Assembly (NCBI GenBank): GCA_022457065.1
Contig: JAJGBQ010000005.1
Span: forward strand, 2,666,001 to 2,730,000
Source: Curvularia sp. ZM96
Lineage: Eukaryota > Ascomycota > Dothideomycetes > Pleosporales > Pleosporaceae
Direction: 5' to 3'
Length of the DNA: 64,000 nt
Each line of letters begins with the position of its first letter. Position 1 is the first letter of the stretch. Made by a program: the position numbers and the translations under genes. The notes under the pieces are model-generated. The model was not told where the DNA came from and ran no database searches. It was given only the letters and a program-made list of their open reading frames with translations. Shown piece after piece: positions 1 through 10,035 of the stretch.

Positions 1-1
1 C

Positions 2-1195
2 CTGCTCTACCTCGATCGCGGGGACAGCTCGATACTCAATGCCCTGCGCAATGCGGGGTACGACACCCAGAACCAGCCCACCTCGCCCTCGCGCACCCCC
101 CGCCGCTTCTCCATTGCCAGCGACACGGAGAGCGCCCTCGAGAGCAAGCTCAAGCACGACATCAAGGCCCACCCCGGCGTGCAGCACTGGGTCATGCCCT
201 CGGACGTCAATGGCCTCAAGTTTGCCAGCCCCCGCGCCAGCCCCCGCGCCAGAGCCATTGACCCCGCAGACGCCCTGGGCCTAGCCACCGATGCCACCCT
301 GTTCGAGGAACCCGTCCTCTATTCGCTGGATCGAATAAAAGAGGACGCCAACAACCCCGGCTACTTCCCCTACGAAGACCTGCAAAAGTCGCCGTCGATC
401 AAGTCGGACAGCGACGAGACTGTCCAAGTGCACAAGCGACGCCCCTCGCACCTGCGCACCCCTTCGACGCCTACCATTGAGTCGCGCCTGGCCAGCGCAC
501 AAAAAGCATCACGCTCGCTACCTCTCCGCGCAAAGACAAACGAGGGCCTCCTCCAGCTGCAGGCAAACACGTCCAAGCCCCAGCGCTCCGCAAACACACA
601 CCAGCGCAGAATCTCGCTCGGCCTGCCCATCAAGGCCGCAAATGCCCCCAGCGAAAACCAGCGTCTCTCGAGCCCAACAAACACCCGCTCCCTCCACCCC
701 GCCACACCCAAACGCCTATCCAAGAAGACGGGCACAGCGACCGCCATCCAGCAAGAGCGAGATCTCGAGTACAAGCACCGCCACACCTTTGTCGGCACCG
801 CCTCGCTCGACGACTTCCTCGAAGTGCTCGACGTCTCCCCGGACCACATCACAAACAAGGACGCAATCATCCGAGCCTTTATCCTCTGCGCCTCGAGTGA
901 ACGGCTGCTAGCTCGCCAGGCATCCCTCAAGCCCGATGGGTGGAGCGTCCTCTCACGCACCTCTGCCGAAACCGTCAACAGCGACTACGTCGAACAAGCA
1001 CACGCCAAGCTCGGCTCCATTGTCCTGCGCCAATTCCTGGACCTCATCACCTTCAACGAAGACGAAGAAGCAAACGCCATGAGCGTCGTCGAAGCCTTTA
1101 CTGCCGCAAGCCATTTGGACACACAAGCGAGCAAGGCCTCAGGGAGTAAGGCCAAAGCCTTTCGTAAATGGATGGTAAAAGCGCAATCCCAGTAG
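2..1195 (+). CDS. 3' part of an unrecognised protein gene, 5' end outside the window
   Basis: The frame is open from base 2 to a TAG at 1193-1195, about 397 codons, with no start inside, so the gene begins upstream. The product is hydrophilic and rich in Ser, Pro, Ala and Arg over its first 250 residues, which suggests disorder. The last 120 or so residues are more ordered, with an acidic helical stretch (LDDFLEVLDVSPDHI) followed by FILCASSERLLARQ and a basic C-terminus. Codons use C or G at third positions, as in other genes here. I recognise no family and see no catalytic motif, signal peptide or membrane segment. That it is coding is supported by the long frame in GC-rich sequence and by the sharp loss of coding character after the stop. 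Confidence 0.75.
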   Translation: MLYLDRGDSSILNALRNAGYDTQNQPTSPSRTPRRFSIASDTESALESKLKHDIKAHPGVQHWVMPSDVNGLKFASPRASPRARAIDPADALGLATDATLFEEPVLYSLDRIKEDANNPGYFPYEDLQKSPSIKSDSDETVQVHKRRPSHLRTPSTPTIESRLASAQKASRSLPLRAKTNEGLLQLQANTSKPQRSANTHQRRISLGLPIKAANAPSENQRLSSPTNTRSLHPATPKRLSKKTGTATAIQQERDLEYKHRHTFVGTASLDDFLEVLDVSPDHITNKDAIIRAFILCASSERLLARQASLKPDGWSVLSRTSAETVNSDYVEQAHAKLGSIVLRQFLDLITFNEDEEANAMSVVEAFTAASHLDTQASKASGSKAKAFRKWMVKAQSQ

Positions 1196-3101
1196 GGACG
1201 CTGCTTTGTTTTTTACTTGTTTACATTTTTGCGTACACCTCTCTGCCCTTCTCATGATAATGCGACACGATGATGCCGAATGTCTTTTGTTATTACTACA
1301 TAGCCCATCCCCTTCCCTTCTACCATCCATGTTTTTTATGTTTCTTTCTGCACACAACACCCATCCCGCTCAGCCCATTAGTTTAGTCACCCCTTCTCCC
1401 AAACCCCTCCTCCTCTCCGACACTAGGATAGTTCCCGCCCTTCCCACCTTGTTGTCAAGGCGCGGCTGCCGAAAAAAGAATAGATGACTTCGAAGCCGAT
1501 CACCATCCCTTCTCCACCCCGTCTCCACTCGTCTTGTCTTTTCAGATATCAGATACCCGAAATACTGTCCTATTATCGCAGAATCTAAATGTATATTTAG
1601 CCATCTCATTGCTGCTACCAATCTTGATCCTGTATCTAACCGAGCCGTAGTTTCAGCACTCTCGCGCGCTCGACGTAGCTTTTTGCTTCCTGTCCATGAC
1701 GACGAATACGAAGCTGTGATTGTGTGTTCCGACGACGACGACGATGACGACGCCGTCCTCGACTACGCGACGCTACCCCCACATTTTCAGCCTGACCACC
1801 CCGACTTCCCCTCGACCTTACCGTGAGCCATGCTCTCAGGCCTACCCTTCATCATCCATTATGACCCTGCTACCGATGTTTAAAGAGATATGGTACTAGG
1901 TCTCGTGACTCGCTGCTCTGGTCATGTGTGACGAGCAAGCATCACACCAGTGTCGCTGTGGGTGCAAAATGCGGAAATGTTTTCCGACCTTTCAAGACTA
2001 GCGTTCAAGATTGTGTTGGGCCGTACCAAATGCACAAGCGACGATAATACCCAATAGCGCTTTCGCTCAAGCAGGACTAGCGCCGGGACTCGTCTGTATG
2101 GATCCCTTGTGAAAAAGCTTTCCGTTGTCAGCAAAATACCCCGGTCTCAAAATACAAGTTGGTAGATGTTCAATGTCATGGCAACTTCATCCCGCTTTTT
2201 TCGTTCTCGGTACCAACTCCTGCAGAGAACAGGTCATCCACACACATTGACTCAGTCATGTGCCCTCTCTCATTGATGTCATGGTTCGCAGTAGTTGACT
2301 TTTGCAAAGCAAGCATGACCATGTTTTACCTTAACTAGAATTGCCAAGACCCGAATGTTTACCGTCAAGTCTGTTCTAGAACCAAGACTTTCGAGACTTA
2401 CCCCGCCCTCTTAAACTCTCTTTCTCTTACACCTACATGGATGTTCAGTGCCGTTCCTTCGGGATATTAGAGGACAAAGATACGCTTTCTTGATGTGTTG
2501 TAGCACATTGCTTTTTTTTTAAACTAACGGTACAAAGGGGTTAGGGAAGGCAAAGGCATTTGGCGGTGGCCAGTCTTTCCAACGTTTTCTAGCGCAGACT
2601 ACACACGCCCCTTGCAGACGGATATTTGTCTAGGCCCCGCACAGACGTAGTGTACCAGTACTGGTACATGTATCCTCGGCAAGATAGTCTGGTACGCTTT
2701 CGATAAGTACACATGTCATGTGATGTGATGTACGGCACGTGCGGTTACAATCGGCGGAGGAGTGGATGCAGGGTTGGAGAGGTGAGTGGGTGGACTCGGT
2801 CGGTTGGAAGAGGTAGGCTAGATAGTCCCGAGTAAGAATGATTGGAAAACCAGACCTAGTGGGTCGATTTGAACTACGTGACTTCTGCCACTGTACCTTT
2901 TATTTCTCACCAGAGGACAGAGAGAAAAAAATATCATCACACGCGGTACGTATCTGGAATCATTCGGAGAGGAAGAAGAACTGCATGACAAGTATATAAT
3001 ATGTATAGTGAAGAGAATCTGGTACGCAGTGCCAACTGCCCACCCTACTTATATACAGAAACCCCCTGCAACGACAACAACACCAACTAAGCGTGCTCCC
3101 T
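1196..3101. other. Intergenic, no confirmed gene
   Basis: This holds the presumed 3' UTR of the gene to the left and the 3' flank of the deacetylase to the right. There is a GAC-rich microsatellite near 1728-1752 and a poly-T run near 2510. An open frame without Met codons runs from 1488 to 1826 on the + strand (see findings). Nothing else convincing was seen. Confidence 0.5.
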
Positions 3102-4157
3102 CTAGCAAGTCGAAGCACCATTTGGCGTGCCGCTCTTGTACGCGCCAGCACTGTCTCCCAGGCACTCGGCTGTAACAGAATACATTAGCTTTCGTCCATA
3201 TCCTACGGGGAAACCCCAGGGGCAGCGTCAAACTTACCAACAGTAACCATCTTAAGACCATTGTTCTTAGCCCAGTTAATCAACCAGGGTGTCAGCGTGT
3301 TAACAGTCGAAGCGTAGGCTATTATCACTCATTAGTCAAATTGTTCCCAATCATTGCACCACAAAAAAGAGATCAAGATGGGAAAGCAAAAAAAAAAAAC
3401 ATACTCTCGTGCATCAGCGTAATATGTCCATTTCCTCCAGCTCCCGCCTGCTGAAACTTCTGCTGGCTCTGCGCGGGCGTCTTGCCGTTCCAATCCTCGC
3501 TATCAATATCATCCGTGATGACGCGGTATCCCAAGTTCTTCATCGTGGGCAAGACGTTGCCGCCCGTGGCGAGGTACGGCGGACGCATGTACGTGGGCTT
3601 TACGCCGATGATGTTGACGAGGGCCTGTTCGAGGCGCGACATCTGGCTCGTGAGGTCGTTGGAGGACAGCGAGCCGAAGTTCTGTGGGTGCGTCCATGTG
3701 TGAGAGGCGATTTGATGGCCGGATTTGTAGGCGTTTTGGAGCGCGGATTTTTGGTTGTAGATGCAGCCTGGACGTTGTTAGGGAAAAAAAGTACGGTGCG
3801 AGATGGGGAAAGAGAAAGTGGTGGGTAAGTACCGTAGAGAGTGCCAGTCACGAAGAAAGTTCCCTTTGCGCCGCCGGCGTTCAATGTGTCGACGAGTTTC
3901 TGGGTGAGCTGCGATGGGCCGTCGTCGTAGGCGAGAGCGATTTGGCCGGGGGCTCTGCACTTGGTGATGACCTTGGAAATGTTAGTTTCAAGAATGGGTG
4001 GTCTTGGTTGCTACTGATGCTTCGTGCAATACTCCAGCAATGTACATACCTGTCCTGCAGCAGGTCCACTCTGCCTGATCACATTTAGAGGATCAGGAAT
4101 AGGCGTAGCAACCGCGACCGCAGCCAAAGCCGCAACGAAAAGAGACTTGAGACCCAT
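3102..4157 (-). CDS. Secreted polysaccharide (chitin) deacetylase, CE4 family
   Basis: Five exons join to 252 aa: 4157-4050, 3971-3833, 3767-3405, 3318-3238, 3169-3102. Every intron is 63-87 nt with GT/AG ends. Residues 1-17 form a signal peptide (MGLKSLFVAALAAVAVA). CE4 (NodB) motifs follow in order: AYDDGPS with D52 and D53, SHTWTHP with the metal ligands H105 and H109, MRPPYL, DIDSEDW, and ITLMHE near the C-terminus. The family removes N-acetyl groups from chitin or related polymers outside the cell; in plant-associated fungi this can shield walls from chitinases (family knowledge). There is no chitin-binding module or GPI signal, so this is a single-domain enzyme. The last intron (3237-3170) was placed to give the usual ECLGD ending. 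Substrate is inferred from family only. Confidence 0.9.
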
Positions 4158-5358
4158 GGTGTTGTGTTGTTTTCTTGATGTTGTAAAACCGAGAATACCA
4201 AACCGGTACCTATCAAGCTCCCGCCATGTTTAAGTACAAAGAGCCAAGATTCATCTACACGACGAAGTGCCCCGTTCCGCAGAAGCTTGGAACCTCTTGG
4301 CTCGTTTATGGTAAACAGCATGGCTTGACCGGGCTATCGGAAGCGGCTGTAAAGCCCCCTGATCGGTATAGGGTGTTTGGGTTATGAAACATCCGCTGCT
4401 AAAAACGATCGGAGTTGAGCCGCTTCGAAACAATCCTAACTTGGTGCGTCATGTACTTTGGGCACGATGGGTCGAAAACAGTCAGCATAAAAGAACGGTA
4501 TCATTCTTAGTATCTAGGAAGCCAGATCCATCCAAGACCACTTGCCTTTTGTCCGAACTCGATGCAGATGCAAAACCTCCGTACCTGATCCTTCATGGAA
4601 TGCCGCCGGCTAATCACGCCCCCGCTGGAGAAGCTTGGTATCGCGCCATGTGGGGACCGTGTAATTGAACATGAAAGTGGCGGCGTATTAAGGTCGTGGC
4701 GATCAAACCTCAAGATAGTTCTGGAATGTCCGTTGTAACACGCTTTGGGCTTATGCCGTAAGCATGCAACATGGCAATGCATACATCGGGTCCTGTCCCC
4801 TTGCAGCTACTTTTGCCGACTGCTATAGTACACCAAGCTTGACTATGGATTACAACTTAATTGATCTTGGCATATACATGATATTGTACCAGGTGATACA
4901 TTATGCTGATGTTTACAACCGTAGTGGCACCATCTTGGGTCGCCAAGCGTACATTTTATCCGTCTCTGTCGAGCTCTTTGGGTTGAGAACGGATACGCTA
5001 TCCCAAGCTGTGCAAATAGTCTCTTGCCTGAAGGATTCAAATGTTGTTAAAGGCACTTTTGCATCACTCGTCGCTTTGCATTACCATGTCACATTTGCAG
5101 GTCAACAAATCTGTAGCAATCAGCTCAGCAGTCTGAGCTAGGACAATGTATCAATTTGGAAGCCCTCAAAACGTAAAGGTACTAGGTATCTAGCGATTGA
5201 GAACATGAAAAACAGAGCCAAAATGATACATAAATGCGTTTCCACCGGAACGAACCCATTTTGCTACAAGCAGCCATCGCCACTGTCTGTTACTCAATCG
5301 AGGCTCAAGTCGTCTCCAATATGAGAGCCTCAAGTAACCATGATCAGTGACAACCACA
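4158..5358. other. Intergenic; promoter of the deacetylase and 3' flank of the exchanger
   Basis: Several small frames exist on both strands, the longest about 125 codons at 4764-5141 (+), but they lack family signatures and carry codon use typical of noncoding DNA here. No repeat or RNA gene was seen. Confidence 0.5.
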
Positions 5359-7695
5359 TTACATGCTCAGCATCCTCTTCATCATGCCCTGAGCAAGCTG
5401 CGCAACTTTCGTGTCGGCTCCGTTGCAACGCGTCAAGTTGCCACCGATAGCGCTAGCTTCGCATCCATCAGGATAGAAGAAACTAGCCAGTGCAATGATG
5501 ATGTAGGCGGCAATCAATAGACTACCCTCGAGGTAATTACTTCGACCATCCAGCACTAGGAAGTTTACAACCAGAACGGTTACAAACAGAGCTACGGTTT
5601 CGAAGATATTAAAGTAAAGCGTCATCTCCTTGTTCATCATCCAGCCAAGCACGACAATCACAGGCGTGATGAAGATGGCGATTTGAATAGACGAACCAAC
5701 AGCGATACCGATAGAAAGATCCATTTTGTTCTTCATAGCAACAGTGACGGCTGTCACGTGCTCAGCTGCGTTGCCGACAATAGGAAGGATGATGAGACCG
5801 ATAAAGGATTGACTGATGCCAGAAGTTTCAACCATTGGCTCGATAGCATCGCTCATAAAGTCGGCGCATACAGCCACGAGACCCGTACTGATCAGAAGCA
5901 TGAAAATGGCTGCTTTGATCGACATATCGGGCTCCTCGTCAGCCTCGTCGTCAGTGTTCAAACTCATGGCGGCCTGGGGTGAGACAGCAGGACGGTTGGC
6001 TGCGTTGGCATCAGAGGCTGGGCGGCCAATCTTGTCTGGAAGAGACTTGGAACGACGAAGGCGTGTGCTGTCGCGAGGTGCTGCCATGCGGATGTTCGGA
6101 GCAGGACCGCCGAGTGGAGCCGTATTCTGAGGGTTCGAGAAGACATTGTTGGACAGCAAGGAGGGAAGAGCAGGGCGGTTGTATCTGCGCGAGGCCGCGG
6201 GGGCAGCTGTACCTTGCTGAACCTCTTGAGCAAAGGTGACTTTGGGTGCAGGCTCGGGTGGCACAACCTCCTTCTCAGGGATTGTGCTGACTTTGTTGCG
6301 GTCACGGCGGTCCTTTTTGTGCTTTTTGTGTCTGCGCTTTTCCTTCCTGGCGGTTGAGTGCGAGGTATGCGAAGCGGCCTCGAAATCACGAACAACTGGG
6401 GCATATTGATCGTTGTCGGCTTCATCTCCGCTCATGACGTCGAATGAGTGGCGGCGGGATGGCCTGGGTATGCCGGTATTGGTAGTGATGACACTATTGT
6501 TTCTTTCCCTTTCGGTCTCAAAAGGACTCTGAGCCAGTTCACCCTCCGGTGAGCTGAGAGCCGAAAGAGCGCTTCCGTCTTTGGAACTAGCACTGGACTT
6601 GCGACGAAGCCTCTTCACCATTCGTTTGGCCTTCTTCTTCATGGTGCCGTCGGACTTGGACGAGCCATCACTGTCACTACTACTGGAGCTGGATGAAGAA
6701 TCGGAACTGGACGAGTCAAACGCACCGGCAAGAACACCAGGATGAGACTCCTCATCGATGATGTGCTGCGGGGTGCTGGCATAGAGATATCGGTGGCTCT
6801 TGAGCTGGAATAACAAATAGAGACCATAGACGAGCAGCAAGATGACACTGGTACCACGACTGACAGACAACGTCTCGTGGTCGGCGATGGCGTAGTCTTG
6901 GAAAGCCGCATGGAAAGCCGTTGGGAGCAACAGACTCATGACGGCCAATGCAAGCATGACTCCACTCATCTGAGTGACGGTGTTGTTGTAAACCTGCTCC
7001 TGGTACTTGAGGCCGCCTAGCAAGAAGGCCATACCAAGGATGAGGAGAAGGTTGGCAAGGATGGATCCTAGCAATGAAGCCTGCACGACCTCAATCTGGT
7101 CTGAAGCAAGCAGGATAATGAACAGAATCAACTCAACGGCGTTACCAAACGACACGTTGAGCAATGCACCAAGGGCATCTCCGACGCGTGCAGCGACCAC
7201 TTCGGTCGCGTGCGCAAGCAGGCCGGCAAGAGGAATGATGGCGATGGCGTTCATGGAGAAGACCACCTCAGGCTTCAGTTCGACCAGCTTGACTACAATG
7301 CCAACAGGCACGAAGACTAGCAGGACGTTGATCCAGCTGTGGGTGATGGCATTCTTAGTATGGTTGATGAATCGGAGAGATCCGTTCTTGACGCGCGTGG
7401 GCGAGTAGAACGGGAGCTTCTCGACTTCTATGGCGGAAGCCTCAGTTCCATTGCCCGCGGTATTTGCGCTGCCACTGCTGGAGTCTGTGGTGCTGGCATC
7501 GTGGACAGGGGGCTTCTCATTGCTGTTGCTGGTGTTGTCGGAGTGAGCGCCGTCTAGGCCGGCGTGGGCGGTCGGGTGGGGGTTGTTGTGGGTCGGGAGA
7601 ACGTCGGTCGGAGCGACAGTCTTGCGTCCCAAGCCAAGTGCAGACGCTGCCTTAGACTTGAAGCTGCGTATAGAAGGGTCGTCGGGTTCTCCCAT
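5359..7695 (-). CDS. Vacuolar-type Ca2+/H+ exchanger (CaCA family, CAX/VCX1-like)
   Basis: An intronless 778-aa frame from ATG at 7695; the frame extends upstream only to non-ATG codons. It has two homologous sets of transmembrane helices, residues about 118-300 and 592-760, each carrying the CaCA alpha-repeat signature: GNAVEL at 184-189 and GNAAEH at 641-646, with the conserved acidic residue needed for cation exchange. VCX1-type proteins move cytosolic Ca2+ into the vacuole in exchange for protons. The odd feature is a hydrophilic insert of about 290 residues (300-590) between the halves. It holds a Ser/Asp run near 327-350, Lys/Arg clusters near 352-366 and 450-468, and many possible phosphosites. 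Yeast VCX1 is about 410 aa, so this is a long-loop fungal version. Membrane location is inferred. Confidence 0.93.
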   Translation of the reverse strand: MGEPDDPSIRSFKSKAASALGLGRKTVAPTDVLPTHNNPHPTAHAGLDGAHSDNTSNSNEKPPVHDASTTDSSSGSANTAGNGTEASAIEVEKLPFYSPTRVKNGSLRFINHTKNAITHSWINVLLVFVPVGIVVKLVELKPEVVFSMNAIAIIPLAGLLAHATEVVAARVGDALGALLNVSFGNAVELILFIILLASDQIEVVQASLLGSILANLLLILGMAFLLGGLKYQEQVYNNTVTQMSGVMLALAVMSLLLPTAFHAAFQDYAIADHETLSVSRGTSVILLLVYGLYLLFQLKSHRYLYASTPQHIIDEESHPGVLAGAFDSSSSDSSSSSSSSDSDGSSKSDGTMKKKAKRMVKRLRRKSSASSKDGSALSALSSPEGELAQSPFETERERNNSVITTNTGIPRPSRRHSFDVMSGDEADNDQYAPVVRDFEAASHTSHSTARKEKRRHKKHKKDRRDRNKVSTIPEKEVVPPEPAPKVTFAQEVQQGTAAPAASRRYNRPALPSLLSNNVFSNPQNTAPLGGPAPNIRMAAPRDSTRLRRSKSLPDKIGRPASDANAANRPAVSPQAAMSLNTDDEADEEPDMSIKAAIFMLLISTGLVAVCADFMSDAIEPMVETSGISQSFIGLIILPIVGNAAEHVTAVTVAMKNKMDLSIGIAVGSSIQIAIFITPVIVVLGWMMNKEMTLYFNIFETVALFVTVLVVNFLVLDGRSNYLEGSLLIAAYIIIALASFFYPDGCEASAIGGNLTRCNGADTKVAQLAQGMMKRMLSM

Positions 7696-9049
7696 CGGTT
7701 TTGGTGTTGAGGATATGTGAGGGTTGAAGGAGCACAAGTCAGCAGTGCTCAAGAGCAGTTGATCGGGGCAGATAGGCCAAGAGTGAAGCGGCGGTCGGCC
7801 TTATCTTTATCAAGCCGTGCTGGCGGCAAGCTTGGCCGGCCGGAGTGGCGCACGGACGCGACCCGATTGGCGAATGACGTCGATGGGCCGCCTCACACGT
7901 GTTCCCACGCACAGCCTCAGTGGCGCGCTCCCTCTGTTCCTCTCCACTGTTCCCTTTTGCTTGTTTGTGAAGAGGCTAGAAACCCTGCCGACGTGTTTGT
8001 TGAGCCTCTCGCTGCTGCAATCCACGCCCAAGAACGTCCTCGAAGCATCCGGTTCGTGTAGCTGGCAAGCGCCATGTGTCACCGTCTGTTTGGCATGTCG
8101 CGTCATGGCCCATGATCGTCATAACAATGGACACACGAGTGACAGAATGGTCCGACTCGCCCCAGGCCTGGATCCATTCTTGCAGCCTCGTCTCTGGACA
8201 CGCACAGCCTGTTTCCTCGTACTACATTGCCACTGATTCAGGAATGTGGCTTCACTTGGCACCGTCATACCATTACCAAAGCGATGCATCAACAAGTTCC
8301 ACACCGACTCCCCTGTATTTCCTTTCCGGCAAGCTGCCCGAGGTACACCAATCAGCTTATCTGGCATGCGCGCTCAAGCATTACAAGCTCTCTGCCCGAG
8401 AACTCTTCTCTTTGCTTCGTTGTCTTTGTCTGGGTTACGAACATGGTTCTTCCGTACGGTACACCAACCGTCACGAAAAAATGGCTCCAATGAGCGAGTG
8501 CAGATGATGTAGGATAGTTTGTCTTCAGCATCATGGTTGGCTCTCTGGGCGGGGTAGAAATGTTTGGTGCACTGCCAGCACACGACAGCGTCCAGTGTTT
8601 AACCAAGCACGCTGTACGAGTCGAAGATCCGGGATACTAGGCAAGATAGCCGGCTTCGTTCCCGCCCGTTTCCCCGCTGAGCTTTGATTGGCTGTATGAT
8701 CACTGGGAAGAGGCTCTGCGTATGGAGTGCCAGAGGATTTAGGATGTACTTCGTAGGATGAGACATGTGATGTGTGCTACATACACAGTACGAGTGAAAG
8801 TATGATCGCCTGTCAAGTCACGTGCACATGTGACGCGTGCGCTGTCGTGTGCTGGTCCTGCTACTCGGGGCCGCGGCATCATTGGCCACCACCACCTGAG
8901 CTGACATTCCACCGTCGCCAACGTCTGCCTTCCTGCTGCACAGCCTCATACCCCGCAGTCGTCTTTAAGCATCGACGCGCCCGATACGTGCCAGATGAAT
9001 TCATCTCTCAACGCACCTATCCCCTAACTACAGCCTTGTGCCATTCATC
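7696..9049. promoter_or_regulatory. Divergent promoter region between exchanger and LysM genes
   Basis: About 1.35 kb separates two divergently transcribed genes. It is GC-rich with scattered CACGTG- and CACGTG-like words (for example near 7895 and 8820), which could bind bHLH factors. Small frames on both strands overlap each other and have no recognisable content. Confidence 0.35.
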
Positions 9050-9675
9050 ATGGGCCGGTGGACAGACATGGACAGTGTACGCAAAAGTAACCCTTCTTAC
9101 TTCTACATGCCCCACTAACCACCAGATAGGATGCCGAGCGGCTTCCTTCGGGCTTCGAGCGTATAGGGTACGATGCCGACACGCAGACATATACCTTCCG
9201 TGACTCGGACGGCAACATGTACGAGTCGGAGCCTGGCAATCGCTATGGTGAATTGCATCCTGTTGGATCAATGTCGCGACAGATGTCGTCCGACTCCACC
9301 GACTCCTTTGACAAGCGGAACACGCATCCCGCACAAACCTTTGATGAAATGTTCGAAGAGCCTGGATATGCTCTGAGGAAGGGCAACAGGGAGGCGGTGC
9401 GTATGATGATGCCGTTCGCGCTCATAGTCCTCGTCTTCTTGATCCTCGTCTTCAAGCTCTTATACAGAAGCGATGGCGACTCACTAACTGCTCCCAAAGA
9501 GTCTGTCAACTGCAATCAAGGCAGTCATGAAATTCAAATTGAGCAAGGAGACACGTGCTGGGCTATTGCCCAAGCTCGTGGTATCACTGTGGAGGAATTA
9601 CTAGGACTAGGCGGGAATGAAAAAGTGGATTGTGATCGATTAGCGGTTGGAAAGGGTATATGTGTGCCCAAGTAA
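9050..9675 (+). CDS. Single-pass membrane protein with an extracellular LysM domain
   Basis: Two exons (9050-9076 and 9130-9675) give 190 aa. The intron is 53 nt with a CTAAC branch site just before the acceptor. The N-terminal block (MGRWTDMDS joined to DAERLPSGFERIGYDADTQ) is the start I know from fungal CBM50/LysM membrane proteins, which fixes the exon 1 choice. Residues 103-121 are a hydrophobic transmembrane segment, with no N-terminal signal peptide, so the topology is probably type II: short cytosolic N-terminus and exported C-terminus. Residues 142-190 form one LysM module (IQIEQGDTCWAIAQARGI, then VDCDRLAVGKGICVP), a fold that binds chitin-type glycans. Unlike secreted LysM effectors this one should stay attached to a membrane. 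The ligand is untested. Confidence 0.85.
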
Positions 9676-10035
9676 AGGGAGGTTGTCTCATGCTTTTTTC
9701 TGTTTGTTGAGAAAGAGTTCTGTGAACTCTGTTTATCCAAGACATATTCAATTGCCGCAACTCATGCAACCGGGCTTACCTAAGGCCGTCCAACGTGATC
9801 TTGTTATCGCGCTGAACACGAATGAGCCAATGACGCAGCGAGCGCCACGCCTGTGCCTCAGTTAGGCATCCAGCACAGCCACCGACACCCTGTATCTCAG
9901 CATGAGTTAAGTTGCGAATGGTTGCGTCTCTGTTCTTCGTCCATGTACAATCACCACTCGGTATTTGTCTCATCCCTAGTGACGCGAACGTGGCAACGAA
10001 CAAATCACGACAGAACCACCTCATAGTGCCATTTT
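9676..10035. other. Short intergenic spacer, nothing seen
   Basis: Contains the 3' end of the LysM transcript and the promoter of the homeodomain gene. No frame, repeat or structured element stood out. Confidence 0.5.

Noticed and set aside
2840..2905. tRNA-like T-arm word (gttcaaatcgaccc) on the minus strand
   Set aside because: The flanking bases do not pair into a T-stem and no acceptor or D-arm could be drawn.
4764..5141. 125-codon + frame between deacetylase and exchanger
   Set aside because: No family signature, Cys/Ile/Leu-rich with noncoding-type codons, and no splice partners.
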